Positions 38,650 through 52,861 of a stretch of DNA of 64,000 bases are shown here, in pieces. Position numbers and translations under genes: made by a program. The DNA is from Anopheles merus. Lineage: Eukaryota; Arthropoda; Insecta; Diptera; Culicidae. The notes under the pieces are model-generated. The model was not told the DNA's origin. It searched no databases and saw only the letters and a list, made by a program, of their open reading frames with translations. Where the stretch lies: assembly GCF_017562075.2 (NCBI RefSeq), contig NC_054083.1, forward strand, positions 27,871,558 to 27,935,557, read 5' to 3'. Numbering within the stretch: position 1 is the first letter of the stretch; every line of letters begins with the position of its first letter.

Positions 38650-41600
38650 TGAATGTTTATGAATGCAGATAAATTGTGCACCGTTCTAACCAGAGATTCC
38701 CACGACGGAGATGAAACAATTTGTTGGTTTTATGATTTGTTGTGTATTGATCAAAATTCATCGGCCCGCGAGTGACACTATTTAAGCGAATTCGATTACA
38801 TACATTACATATATACATGGTTTAGTTTCGTGACCTTCACAAATGACATTGAACTCACGGCACATATAAATAAACGGACCAGAGGAGCCAAAGCGAGTGC
38901 AGCGATCTAGTTGGGAGCGATCTCGGCGGGACATACACGTTGTGCTTCGAAAGAAGCGCTGGCGACTCGATCCGATTGTCAAAAAGTCCCGCGAAAAACA
39001 GTTTCTTGCAGTTCCGTTGCAGTTCCGTTGTTCAGCGCACAGCGTTGACAGCGTCCTTGCAATACAATTACTTTATTATTAATAATTTTTGAACTATATA
39101 TACTGCCTTAATTACGTATAACATGTATAACATGTATACGCTTAGTACTGACGGATTAATTTTTTTCCAATCAATCCAATTTTGAAATTTAATGAAATTT
39201 TACTCTTTCCACCAAGTTACTCTTTCCACCAAGGATAACTTATGTTAATCCTTTGGAATGTATTAGGAGTACCAATAAGTTCATTGTTTATTAAATGTTT
39301 GTTTAACCAAGCAACTTCTTTAGTTTTCTGCTCTACTGTAAATCAATTCACTGAAATTGGAACTTCGTATAACTTCCAATTTGGCACTTCCAAATGCTCT
39401 AAACTGATTCGTTCTCCTAATGCATCAAGCAATGGTTAATTCAATTTGGTGAATTTTTATCGCCCAAAGCTCCACCTTTTTCAACAAATGTATCTAGCTT
39501 GAAAAGGATAATTACAGACCGCAGATCTAGTCCCGAAAACAGGAACCAATTACAGCAAACTCGCAGCTATCAGTGTCCACCAGTGCGTGTCATTTGAGAT
39601 GGCGATGAGAGGCTGTAAATTGGTGTTTCATTACAGCGATTATAGCTCTACGCCCGTCAAACCGAAACCGAGTGGCATGGAACGATCGATTCACACCCTC
39701 CCAAAGTTCGGTGACGTTCTCAGGGAGTCGTACGTGTCAAAATGATGATTTGGAAATTGGGGCTTGATTAAACTGCCAGTTCATGGTACTATCATACCGT
39801 CGATACCTGCATTGAATGGCTGCTGTTGCCGCGCTCGGTGGTGTTAGCTGCTCCAAAAAGCTACCATGCACTGGCATTCGTTTCGCTTGATGTTCAGCGA
39901 TTGCACTTGCTACGAGGGGCGAATGGTAAGCCTGTACAGCCGTTCCTGTTGTGTTGCAATGCAAATGTTTAGAGTGCATGGGATTGCTGGTGTGGTTGGT
40001 ATTAGTACCGATCGAGTGCATGCGGGCAATGTTAGAATGAGGGTTTGCAACATTCAAGCGATATTTATGAGCTCATTACTGTGGTTATTTATCCAGTCGT
40101 ATTTGGTCAATTGGTCGCTCAATAGTGGTTACACTTTATAGATGCTTGTTGTGATAATTATCCTTCCGTTGTGCCATAAATTAATTGCTTCAGCATTCCA
40201 AGGGATGGTTCAGCGTATCAAAACATACAATTGGTTTAGCTTCATTTACAAAACACTGAAAAACAAAGCGGTGAATGCTTCTGTTATGAAATGAAAGTGA
40301 TGCTCGAATAAGTTAATGTTTTGTGGTGGTATTTGTTTGTTTATGATGTTACTTTGTACAATGTTTTCAACAGGATTTTATGGGATTTTTTTGTATTTGT
40401 GATGCGTTGTTTTTTTATTGCAAAACAAATAATATTGATTCATATGTTATTTACAATGTAAATGAAGTTCTTTCTCACTGAATGAAACAGAGTCGAGTAA
40501 TAATTTTATTTAAATTACTGCGCTACCGCTTCGTCCAGAGCGACCGAAAACATATCGATTGGTCTGTTGGTGCTCTATCAGATAAGCTAAAGCGTGGTGT
40601 TGTTGTCCATTGAAGAAATAAAAACAAAACTCACTAGTTCGAAAAATAATTTCATTCAACGGGGGATTAAGCGCATTTTTCTCATAACCCCTGGGCAACA
40701 CAATACCCATCCATTGTCGTTGTGATTTATCGGATTTTAGTTTTGGGTAAAGTCAGTGAAGCGCAGTTGCATAATTTACGCCAACAAAGAGTAATGGATT
40801 TTTCACCGTGCGCCCCCCCCCTAGATGGGGATTATTTATTTTACCCCCCCCCCCCCCCCCCCCCCCCGTGGTCTAGAGTCGGCGATAGAGCAGTGGAATT
40901 ATCATTTGGAAAGATGCTCGACATCCACGGATCGATGTACGTGTAGTGCAGTTCGTGTAGGTGCAAACCGCCCGTCGTCACGGTCGAGATAATCCATCAG
41001 AGATGATATTCATAGTTGTCAGCCGAAAAGTTTGTTAACCGTCCCTGTCAACGCTGGGCCGGGAGAACACACGAGTACAAGCCACAGACCCCGCACCGCT
41101 TATCGATTATGTATGCAAGTTGATTTGTCGATAAATGTCTGCATGTTGTTGAAGCGCAATGCTGCTACTGCTTCTGCACCGCACTGAAAGTTCCCGAGCA
41201 AAACCCCACGCTTGGTTTACGCTTGTCGTGGGATAACGAGTTTCGCTTAATGTGCAGCTTTGCTGCTTCTCGTGACGATGGTAGCCGCGTCGAGCACTGT
41301 TTGCAATCAGCACGGGCAGTAATGAAGGAGCGTCGCCGTAGTAGTAGTTGCTCTGCTATATTACGTTTGTTGAATGGCTCGGATGTTGATAACAAACTTC
41401 GTGCCAATCGCGACATAGCAGCAGCACACAGTACAGCCAGGCAGCAGTTGCAGGAGTGATGCTGCTGAGAAGGCACCGTTTGCGCCGCCGTGGTTGTTGT
41501 GGTTACGCTCTGACCACACGCCATACGCGTTTGCACTGGATTGCCCCAGTGTAGCGATAGTGATGACAGTACTTGGCAGTGTACATTGCTTGCGGTGCTC

Positions 41601-44600
41601 TCGGAAGAAGCTCTCGATCGGGGTTGGATGGAATGACATTGGATTAACATATGCTATTCAGCGTTGCATCGAAGCCAGCGACGGAGGATTTCGGGCTTAC
41701 ACAATGGGGTAAGGATGGGTTTGCATTGGGGGTAGGCTAATAACTTTGACAAACGCAACTTAAGTGGTGCTGGAGGTAGTCATTGTAGTCGGATATCCGT
41801 TCGCAGAGGATGGTGGGAATGAAGAACGGTTGGTGGTATGGGGAATAGAATACATTGATATAGTGACCACATAAAAACGGAAATTTGGCAGACTAGTTTT
41901 AGACGGTGCTCCAAGCGAGTTATGGTTCATTCGATGTTAGGTATGATACCGTATGATCTAAAAATATTATTTTTTCAAAAGGAAGGATGAATCAAAACCG
42001 GAAAATGATACTATGCCACATGTATTGTCGTTTAGAGGTTCATGATTTCACAAAAAATTACTTCATTTCTTGGAGGAGACTTTGAACTTTCAAAATATTT
42101 GAAAAAGTGGGGTTAGTTTTTATTTGCTTCAGTTTCTAGGATTCTCCAGTTATTAATTAGTTTAAGACTTTTGCCAAAATGTTATCTCGATAGAGTCTCC
42201 TCTTCAAAATGGCCTAAAACTGTCCGATCGTGCGGAACTAGATCACATCAGATGGTTTGGCGTGCTTGAGCATAACCAAAAAGCACTGAGACTGCTCTGG
42301 GACTGTTGCTTTATCAATTGGACATTGTTTTTGCACAAAGCGGTATTTTGTTTGATGCAAGAACTTAGACGCACGGATGAAGTTCAACACGTTTATTCAC
42401 AATGAAAATATACATTCGTTCTCGTTGTGATATTTATGATAAGAGAACGATCGATTCGCTGATAAATCGCTTTATAGAAGCTTCTCGCAGAAAGCAGGTA
42501 CTCGCTCGTTGTCACGTGCCGAAAGATAACGTGTCGGCTCATGATCGGTTGAGCTGGTGCGTGGGAGGATCGCACTATCCTTGGCGATAATTCGTATGTC
42601 GACGGAGTCGGAGTCGACATTAGGATTAACAATTTGATATGTTGTGTTTCTTGTGACAACCAGATATACATTTTCCTTCCAAATATTTCTTAAATTTGTG
42701 GCCGTTAGCACTAACCTCTCGGCTTTACACACGGATATAAGTGATGTCAGTGCCTTCCCATATTCCATAGGAGTTTTTTGGTGAGTCCTACAATTGCTTA
42801 AAACGATCTAACGGCTGCTAATAACGTAGGCTGCTAATGGACTCTCTCTGCTCAGATCGCCACCAAAGTAATTAACCTCCAAGTTCATTTATTATAACCT
42901 ATTGTAACGTGTCCGTGTATTATCTTCTTTTCGAAACATTTATAAACTTCGTAAAAAAATTAAAATTTCGTAAACAAAATTATGGAGCTGTGAAACTTAC
43001 ACATATACCGTTGACTAGCATACTAGCACATATACTAGCACATATACCATTGTCAGGTGTATCGACGATCAGATGGAAGGGAAATTATATGACAGTTCGG
43101 ATCACATCCTTACGCTTTCCCTTCTCTTTTTGCTGTCTTCGATAATCATATATTTAAAAAAAAACTTAATCCTTCCACGGTAAACATACAACCAGGCAAG
43201 CACTAAAAAACTCATTTAAATAATCCACCTGATTATCAGGAAACAAATTTAGCATCCTTCAGCACATCCACCTTCGATTGGGGCTTTGATTGGCTGGGAA
43301 ATGTAAAATGTCACCTATCAGCACTTAGTCTATTTACCAATGCCACCTTTTAACCGCTACCGAAAGTCGCTACCAAGCGTGGTTGTCGTTTCGTTCGTGT
43401 TTGTTACCTTCACCAATCCCACCGGGCAGTAACGGTAGCATCTGGCAAGAAATCGTACCTTCCGGTCGAACGAGAACCATTCTAGAACCATTGGAGTGCA
43501 TGGAAAGCACATACAAGCACCTGGTTTTTGCATGTATCAGCACCTTAATGTCATTGCACATTGAGTGTATGTCATACGATGGGGTGGGTGTTTGATGCTA
43601 CGTTCTGTATCCGGGGGCACCCGCAATGGTTGATACTGTTGCGTGTATGCTAACCCAGGGGTACGGGTTCCCAAAAAAGAAACATCTGAGATCGAGTTTT
43701 GTAGCATCCTTTTTTGCCATCGAACGACGCTTGCAAAGCTTACAGTTGTAAGAGACAGAGAGCAGAAGCAGTGTTCTTGTTTTTTCTTGCGTGTTTTGGC
43801 AAGCGACAGCCCTGAGGCTCTGGTCCCAACCGGCCGACAGCAGAAAGAGCAATTTAATTTGATTTCAAACACAATCGCAGCCGGTTACCCAGAAGCGGCC
43901 CCAAATGTTCACACGATACCCGATGTGTATGTGTGGTCCTACTGGCAATCGGTTTGATAGAACGTTTTGGTGCTGCACCAGCAAGAACAACAACCACCCA
44001 AACCAATCGATCCAGACGTGACGCGAATGGGTGAACGGAGCCACAAATGTTTGCCTGGATGATGTGTTCGTCCTCGGCGATGGTTGAATGGTTCTCGTTT
44101 ACTTGTAGTTAGGGTTAGGGAGACGTAAGAGGATAAAAAAACAACAACGCGTATCTGGCTGCAGCATGCACACATACATGCAGGGCCAAAATACAACCCC
44201 CCATCGAACGATGCTTCTTCGTTACAGCAGGCGTTACAGTAATCAATGCAGGATGGGTCAAATGATACTGTGGGCCACATTTCGCCACGCTCAACTCCCG
44301 TGACGAGCACTCATTTGTGGAAATTTGTTCTTGAAAAGGCGCTCCAAACCGGCATGCATTCGCTGTCAATTCCCGGCGTCCGCTGGGCCTTCGCTACGAA
44401 CGTGCTTATCTAATTGGACGTGCATTAAAGCGCTGAGTCTATGGCCACTCATTTCGGTGCCAATTCCACCCTTCGGGAGGGGTGGTGATGGAACTGAAGC
44501 GGAAGAAAGAAAGCACCGAGTACAAAGACACATTCTTACACGGGCGGGGCAGGCAGCATTGTTCTTACAAACGGGAACCTGTCGAAAGAATGCTTCAAAG

Positions 44601-46133
44601 CGTTTTCCACCATACGACCGGCGGAAACGTCTCTCGGTGCACGGGCGTCGAAGCCCTTCGGGCGACCCCCTTTTCATTCCTCCCCTTTTCAATGCACGAC
44701 TCGCCTAGGGACACGTTGTGCGTCCCGGTACAGGAAGCGTCACGGTGTACCATACCGTTGAATACTTTATGAAGTGTCAATCGTAATTATCGAAGCTTTT
44801 CTTTGTCTTCCGGTACCGGGAAACGCTGAAGGAATGTGTGGTTGTGTGTGTATGTGTGGTTATGCTATTTTTTGTTGTTGTTGTTGTTGGCCGGAAGCGT
44901 CCGATGCACGGTGTGAGGAGCGGCTAGCGGTTGTTCATTCATTCGCACCGGAGCGCACTACCCACTAGCGTCATTATCGCACTGACGCAAACGGATTCGT
45001 TCGGCTTCGATATCGGAAATGGGGCAGGGCGGTTGGGGCGACTGGGGAACCGCTATGCGAACGAACATTGAAACGATAAATTTCGGCCACTAATTTGACG
45101 CAGAACGGACTGCGCGTAACCTGCTGCCAATGGGGCTGTGACCCCTTTCAGGCATGAGGGGGGGGGGGAGAAGAGTTGTGAGAGGCCATCGTTCGTTTGT
45201 TTAATGCATGGAACGTGTTTGAACTGTTGTAAACAGAAAAGAATATATCCTCGGGAAGGTAATGGCACTGTTGTGGTTCTTAATGAGGCTGGTAACAATG
45301 GTGGACCGGTTCCGGTGCATGTTGTGTTGTTATTGGTGGTGGATGCTTTATTGTATTGTTGTTGGAGGGAATGGCGGTAGACTGTTGGTTGTAGAGGTTC
45401 GATAATGAGGGGAAGTGTGGAGCTCATTGAATATAGGCATAATTTGGCATTAGAATCTACTTATTACAATATCATTACATGGACCATCACGCTCGATCCT
45501 CGTGGTGCGTCTAATACGTTCCATACTAGTTGAACTGGTCTTTACTTCCTAGAGCTCGTAAATGTCCCTTTTTTTTCCTCCAAAAGCGACCAAATGACTG
45601 TTCCATGCGAATAGTTTCAATGCATGTTGTTGAAACGTTATCAGCAGCACTCTTTCTTTCGCCCGCAGTTAATTATTATTAACTAAAAAAACAAGCGTGC
45701 TTTAAGCTCTCCTTGTGATTTGGTTTTATTTAGAGACGCAAAAACATCCGGCACTTGTCTCGGGCTAAGACGAAAGAGCAAACATTTTCTTCTCTCGTAG
45801 CCCCGATCGTCTGACTTCAGGAGTGTCCGATATTTGTTGGACGTTGATCACACTGAACTATTACCGTGTCGCCCTCTGTCGGCAATTACAGGGAATAGCG
45901 CCAGGGCACTCCGGTTGTTAATCATTATTAACACTGTGGTAAAATTTGGATGTGAAAACTTTGAACGTTGGATGATTTCTAAATGTTTTAATTCACTAAC
46001 TTTACAGCCTTACCATACCTCACGAATGGCCAAGAAGAAAAAACAAAAACACATTTACGACGGCTGTACATCTAGCTGCTGCTGTACGAAAAATGATACA
46101 TGATTTAAAATTGTCAAACGTTTAGGTCGCGGT
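38650..46133. other. Long intergenic stretch, no gene seen
   Basis: Holds a perfect 17-bp tandem pair (39200-39233), runs of 9 C and 24 C (40813-40821 and 40844-40867), a TTG run (44872-44888) and 11 G (45158-45168). GC-richer parts at 41100-41700 and 43400-45100 have overlapping frames on both strands, none with motifs, signal peptide or splice logic I can defend. Confidence 0.5.
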
Positions 46134-46453
46134 ACATTGTCCGTCCTTGCTAGTGTAATTTAAATTTTCACTAGCGCATTTGGCGGCGGCTGACCGAAGA
46201 TGTTCGCCAAACAATTTGGAGCCACTACAGAAAATATTTTATTTATCTTTTTTACTTTCTATCTTTTTTACATAAATCGGACGCGAACAGTTTTGTAAAA
46301 AGTAGACACACATGTTCTGCACGCATTGAATCCACGATACTTTATTTTCAGGTTCGGCCCGACCATTCCCTCGTTTACCAAGAAAAGCTTCCCCCAGCCG
46401 CTGGCAGATGCGCTAGTGAAAATCTAAATTACACTAGCGAGTACGGACAATGT
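46134..46453. mobile_element. 320-bp MITE with ~59-bp terminal inverted repeats
   Basis: The left end (46134-46192) and the inverted right end (46395-46453) agree at 53 of 59 positions, starting ACATTGTCCGT and ending GCGGCTG. Each terminus contains its own small palindrome, CTAGTGTAATTT...CACTAG. No clear target duplication is visible and there is no transposase frame, so the superfamily is undetermined. Confidence 0.82.
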
Positions 46454-49400
46454 CCATCGGCATTTTGGTTTGTTTTTCAAGGGTCCCTTTCATGGCTTGA
46501 GCTAAAATTTGACAATTCAGCCTTACTTAAATCGAATATTAAATGACAAACAGAAGTTATTTTGGTTATTATATATAAACTCAAATCAGTTTGTTTTCTA
46601 TGTTTCTTTGGTATAATAGTTCGAGTACATGGGGCATTACTTGAGTATGAGGATCCCTCATATGGGCTATTACTTGAAAAATGCACTTTTATATATGCAG
46701 GGCGCACCAGGCGACGGGGCCAATGGCGGGAGCTCAACGTTGAATTTGCCACTGTAATGAAAGTAAGGATGTTTACATTAATTTCAAGAAGTCAATCATT
46801 ATTGAGATTTTTATGTTGTTGCATTTGGTATTGCTTAAAGGTTACAAATAGTAGATCAAACTATCACCGATATTACTAACAGGGATGGTACATACAGATG
46901 TCTGCTGCTAGATTCAATTGTTGTTCGAAAGGCATGACTACGCCGATAGAATTTACTTGGTTGCTTAAAATAGAGTGATGAAAACAGTAACATGTTCAGG
47001 CTTTATGAACCCAAATAGAAACAAGCGTGTGGAAATTATTATGATTGACAGAATAAAAAAACAGTACTCCATCACATATAAAGTGTGGTAGCGATCAATG
47101 AACTCAGTTTCATACATTGTATCCTTTCTGCAGTTTTTCTCTCACCATGATGGACATGTTTAATCGATATCCCAAAAGACGGACAGAAGATAAAATACAA
47201 GTGACCAAGAAAATCGATTTAACAAGTGGCACAGATTTAGAAGAGTATGTGTGTGTGTGTGTGTGTGTTTGATAATAAACTCATTTTTGTGCTTTAAAGA
47301 TGGCCCATCTGTATGCGGCAATAATGGGCCCGAAAGCTTCTCCTATAGGTTCAATATTTACTTTCAAGCTCAAGTCCACGGAGCGGCAAATATCGGACAT
47401 TTCTCGAACGAACCCTCATCAATACACTCTGTCGACAGGTCGGGGTGCTAAAGACCTATTCTGATCGCTATCTTACCAGTGCCGGAATGAAAGAGTCTAT
47501 GTGATAGATATCGACAATAACCAAAGCAACACAGCGCTCAAACACAGACAAAAAAAAACTCATTCCGCCTGGCTTTTGATCGAGCGTAACGAGCGGCTCG
47601 TCGAAATATCGACACTCCAAACCTCATTGGACGATGATGTAAGAACTTGCCACGCCGCTCGGTGCCGTGTGGCCGATAAAAGCCGTCAAACCGTCGCGTA
47701 CTACGCAGCCATGCATAAAAGCGTTAAACGACGCATGCCGATGTGAAAACCGATCCGGGAGCGATTATTGTAGGCCCCGGGAGAGGTATCACCCGAACGA
47801 GGTCTGTGGCAGGTCTGCCAGTGACAGCGTTAATAAAAGTCAATATGTTCCTTTTGGGTTGAGCAGCGAGGGTCTGGGTCGTGTGCCGCAATCGAAACCG
47901 GAAAACCGGAAGTTGTTCAGAATGATGGGAGGACACCGGCGGCTTCGCGAAGATCACACTCGACGAGTGTGTCGTGGTCGAAGGGCACTCTGGCAGCATG
48001 GAAGCCTTACCCGTCCTCGAGCTTCATACAGCAGTTTACATCCGGTTAGGCATCGTTCGGGTGGACCGGGTAGTGAGGGGACAGGGCTGTGGGAAGAAAG
48101 AAAGCGAGAATAAAATGGTAAGGAGGGAAAGAACACACCAACACAACGGCCAAGCAAAACGCGCCAAGTCATTAATGATGTATCGTAAAATATCATTATC
48201 TGGAAATATTAAGTGATGTCATAATCTAAATTTAATGGAATTCCTCCGTTTTTTCTTCTTTCCCTTTCGCTTTAGCGCCTGCTAGCCGCGTCATTCACCG
48301 GCAGGCGGCGAGGACACTTGGGCAAATCCTCTCCGCACTCATTTTCATGTCCCAACAGAGCGCACCGCACTCTTTCTTATCCGCCACATAAGGGGTTTGG
48401 CAGTGAACTGTATTCTCCTTTTTATCATCCTTAATCGAGTGCCGTTGTGGTGACGGAGGGATTTCCGGGGGGAGTGGGATTCCTTTTTTTTATGTCCAGA
48501 GCTCGGTATCTGAGATTTGTGGTTAGACATGTAGGCAAGCGTGCCGCGAAGCACGCGCTTGGGGAGACGTAAATTATTGGTAAGCATTTATATTGCGCCA
48601 GCCAAAGGGGACAAAGAAGGTTGACATTTGAGTGAAGAGGGAGCAATGGAGGAATGTTAAATATGAGGCATGTGCTTTATCTGTAGCAAAAAAAGCTGTG
48701 CGGAGAATTTGCTACCTCGAAGAAAGAATGAAGCAAGCGATGGCAGGTGTTTTGGGTTACGAGTTCGTGTTAAAAGTTGACGCAAAAATGGAAGAAATGA
48801 GTGTAGAAATATGTTTGAAGATGAAAAGATGCAAATGCTTGTTTTGTTATTGGAAAAGAATTTTAAGAAGGAAAGCGCCTTGTTTGATATTACTTGTCAG
48901 ACACGTGTATTTTAGGTAGAATTCGGCACAACTGTAAAATGTTCCCGAGAACGAATTACAATGTTTGGTTCCACAGAATATGTCCACTTATGTACTTGCT
49001 TACGCACGTAACACCCTCTCAACGGTAAGAGATAAATGATTTAAACCGAAAAAACACCTATAAAGCCTTCAACGAGGCAAAAAGACAGCAGACGGTTAAA
49101 TTATAAACAAAGAAAAATCTCCTCTTCTGATCTCCCTTTCCCTACAGCATCTGTTACCGCATGCAACTGCCGAGAGACGGGCACAATCCACTTCCCAGGC
49201 ACTTCCGCACGTTAGGCGCACAGGTAATAATTTATTTCACATTTTCCGTTCCGTTCCCCAGCCTGCAAATGGAGCGATGGATGAAAAGATTGTTTTTTAT
49301 TAGAATTTTATCGGATGTGGTTGTGGAGGAAGCTTGTTTCCACACCCACCTCACACCTTCTCTGGGTAGGACTGGATTGGTTTCGTGGAAAGGTGAAGCA

Positions 49401-52400
49401 AGCGACGCGTCATAAAAATCATCCCAACGTAAGGAGCGTTCCGTGCGAGGCACGGAGCACTTGTGGACAAAGCGGTTGTGTGATGCTTCGTTGTAACCAC
49501 TCCTTAATTTCTTTTCGAGTATGTGCTTCCCATGCTTTCCCCGAAGTACGGCTTGCTCCGAAACGGACGGTGTAGGCTTTGGTGGACTCAACCCCAAAAG
49601 CAGGGGAAAACGCGGAAAGGAAAAGGTCTGAAAGTCGTCGCTGATGGCTGGAACGTGCTTCCGGTAAAGGGGCGAATTTTGTGCAGGCTTGTTAGCAAAA
49701 CAAGGGGGGGTGGAGGGGTGGAAGCGTTTGCGGAGAAGATGGGTGACATGGAGTGTGGTTGTGGAGTTCGCTGAACCTGTACCCGGACCGGTCTCGAGCA
49801 GCAGCACAATGCCGAAAGCGCTCGGATGCATAAGCGGGCAGCACAGTTAATCTAATGGAATTATTCTCAAATTAATTAGTATTTATAGTGATGGGAGAAA
49901 AATTAAAGTCTATTAATATATTATTTACGTTGAATAGGGGGAGGGAGTATAATGCCGCTGCCACCGCTTTGCTTTTGTCGTCTGGCAGCTTCCGCTTTCC
50001 GGCGGTTGCCCATTTTGTGACAATGTTTCATAGCTGCTGCTGCTGCTGCTTCTGCGAGGCATGTCGGGGACGACGACGAATGGCGGACGAGGCTTTGCAC
50101 TAGCCATTTGTTTCAATTAGAGTCCTGGTTACCCCAGTACAGTTACACCTTCACACCGCCAAAGGGTTGGGTAAGGCCGGAGGTTTTTGGTGTGAACAGA
50201 AAGGCTGTGTTGGAAGCCGACAAATCGGACCCGAAGCCGTGGAAACTCGAATTGTGGCACGTAAATGGGTGGGCCCTTCGGAAAGAAATGTCACACTCGG
50301 GGAGGGTTTCGGGAAGCTCTACTGAACAGTAAGTGGGGACGTTTTTGAACGTCAACGGAGCTTCCTGTACGGCTGCTTTAATGGGGGAGTGGTGCTGCAG
50401 CTATTCATTGAGTAATTGATTAAATGGAGAGCACGTTTTAAGGCGAATGGCGTGATTGTGAAGTTAAAGCTGTGAGTGTTGGAAGTGAATTTTGACTGTA
50501 AGCTGAATTTCGAGTTAATTTTGTGGGAAAGAGTATTTAGTTTTAATGGTTAAGTTCTGCACAGATTTTGTGGGAAGTTTATTTTTGCTTGCAAATGGAA
50601 TTGAATTTCCAATAAACGTTAAGGAAAGGCAAGCAATGGACTAGCAAGCATGATTGTTGTGGCTATGGTATTTGTTTGGAAAATACAAGGATTCATGTTT
50701 TTTTTCCATTAATCCAAGGCTGAAAATTCAGATTTCGTACTAAATCAATTAATTTTTTGGCTCTTTACACTTTTTATAATATTTTTTTGTGAACTTAGAA
50801 CACTTCAAAAGCTTCGATAAATAGACTTTACAATGTTCACATAGAAACAGAATTTAGTAATACAGCTCATTAGTAAGTTTCAATAGACAAAATGATTTTG
50901 TGAGCCAAAATGTTCCTTAAAGAGGCAAGATCTTTCTTGGGATGAAGATGCTGCAATAAATTTGGTGTAATTTGAGGCCGATTTGAAATGATTCAGAAAC
51001 TACAGAAAGGTCACAAACAAACGATGGGTTAAGAACTGTCTTCATCACATTGTAATAATTTTCTTTGGTTGGGCAATGTAACTGTTTCCTACCCAGCGTC
51101 CTGTATTGGAGTTTAGATTGGCCTAGAATATATTCGAAATAAATAAACACAATCATCCTAGCCTCATACAATTCAGCATGGTTTATGTTGGGGGTCCGAT
51201 TTAATACCCCAACATATAATATGTCTCTTTTTTGGGGTTTTATCCTCCCCATTCACCATTTCATTTACACATTATACTGAAAGATCATGTTATTTATTCT
51301 TCACTGCTCCATACTAGTTCTTCTATTCGCCCCCGAACGTAGAAGAGGTAGCCGCCCCAGAACCACTGACTCTAGCCAACCAAGCACGCAATGGTGTTGT
51401 GAATTGGTATAATTTCTGCTCACTGGTAGGACAACGCCTACATACATGGGATCGTGAAAAGGAATGTTTGCCCGCACTGGAAAGAATATTAATATGTATT
51501 CCATTGCAACGGCTTCCAGCTGCTCCCTGCTGCTGCCGATATCAACCATCGCTAAGGATTCGTTCGTTTTCGCTGCTCATTAAGTTGTTACGGCGCTGGA
51601 TGCTGTGTTATGAGGAGAAGCTTGACTGAGTACGATCGTGTTCCGGCAGTGCGGGCTGGGTGGTGGTTTATTTTTATTCCTTCTCGGCAGTTTGATGTTT
51701 CCACCCGGTGCTTTATGTTCCAGCGCTCTACTTCAATTACCCGGGAACGAGCATGGTAATGGCAGATAGATCCGTCTGTCGACTTTGACGTACTGCTTTC
51801 CGGGGAGTAATTTTTATCTTTCCCGCTCACCCATTCGACCATTAGTGTGGGACGAGCTGTGTATTGCCTTTTTTTTGTGGATCGGCAGAGGAGCCCGGGG
51901 AGCTTCCTGGGAATGGCAGGTCATGCAGCAGGAGAACGTACAAACAGCAGCAATGAAGTCGATCCCTGCATGAATGGTTTCGAAAGTTGTGATTCAGAGC
52001 GTTTGGAATTGTTTTGCACTGGTTCGAACGACCAGAATGGGGCAGCTTCGAGATCAATTTTCCACCTTTGCTTCGTGACGCAGGGCAGGACCGGGAAAGG
52101 AGGGCAAAAGGTAGTAGAGCAGGACGGTACAGCATGACACGAGGGTGTAAGACATTCCGAGCACGATGGAATAAGTTTTCGTCGGGAGATGGCATCGTAC
52201 ATTTAAGCTCTCTTGCACTCTTCCTTGCTCTCTCTTACTTTTCAGGACTATTCAGGCATTCACGAGGGAGAGAGAAAGGAAGAAGAGGGCACGAAAGGAC
52301 ACGCGTCGTGATTTATGGTTTTTGGCAGCAATCCGACGTGCCGTCGGTGGAGCATAGAATTTGGTTAAAAGGGCGGAAAAGAACTTTGGCATTAGTGGTG

Positions 52401-52861
52401 TAGAGTTGTCAACATTTTGTGAAAACAGTCATGATATGGGTTTGACGGTGCGACGGGTGTGACCGTATCTTGTATAGCCCATCTTTGATGGTACGCTCTT
52501 CCTCACATCAACAAACACAGCCATACATAGCGATTCCACACAGGCTTGCTTGTGAGTGAATAATAGATATTGACTGGTCTTGGTCTGTCGATGAGCTGCC
52601 GGTGCTTCTGTACAGCGGATGAGTCGGATGTGCCGCAAATGGTTTCCGGCAGCATGCGTGAAGAATGGAAAATTGATTGGAATATGTAGGTCACCGTGTT
52701 GGAATGGTACGGTTCTTTATCTCTGCTGGATAGATTCAGGCCAAGATTGGGAACCTCGTTGAATGATGCAGGTCACCAGTAAGTGCTGTAGAAGATATAG
52801 TCAGAATTTTAAAATTAAAAGGCAAATATATAATCGATTGAACATGTCAAATTGTCATCAA
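46454..52861. other. Long intergenic stretch, no gene seen
   Basis: GT run at 47247-47269 and GCT run at 50034-50051. GC-richer parts at 47540-48110, 49160-49830 and 51550-52400 carry overlapping antisense frames without recognisable domains. Confidence 0.5.

Noticed and set aside
43000..43050. CRISPR-like spacing of ACTAGCACATATAC words
   Set aside because: Only two or three adjacent short words without spacers; a local slippage product in eukaryotic DNA.
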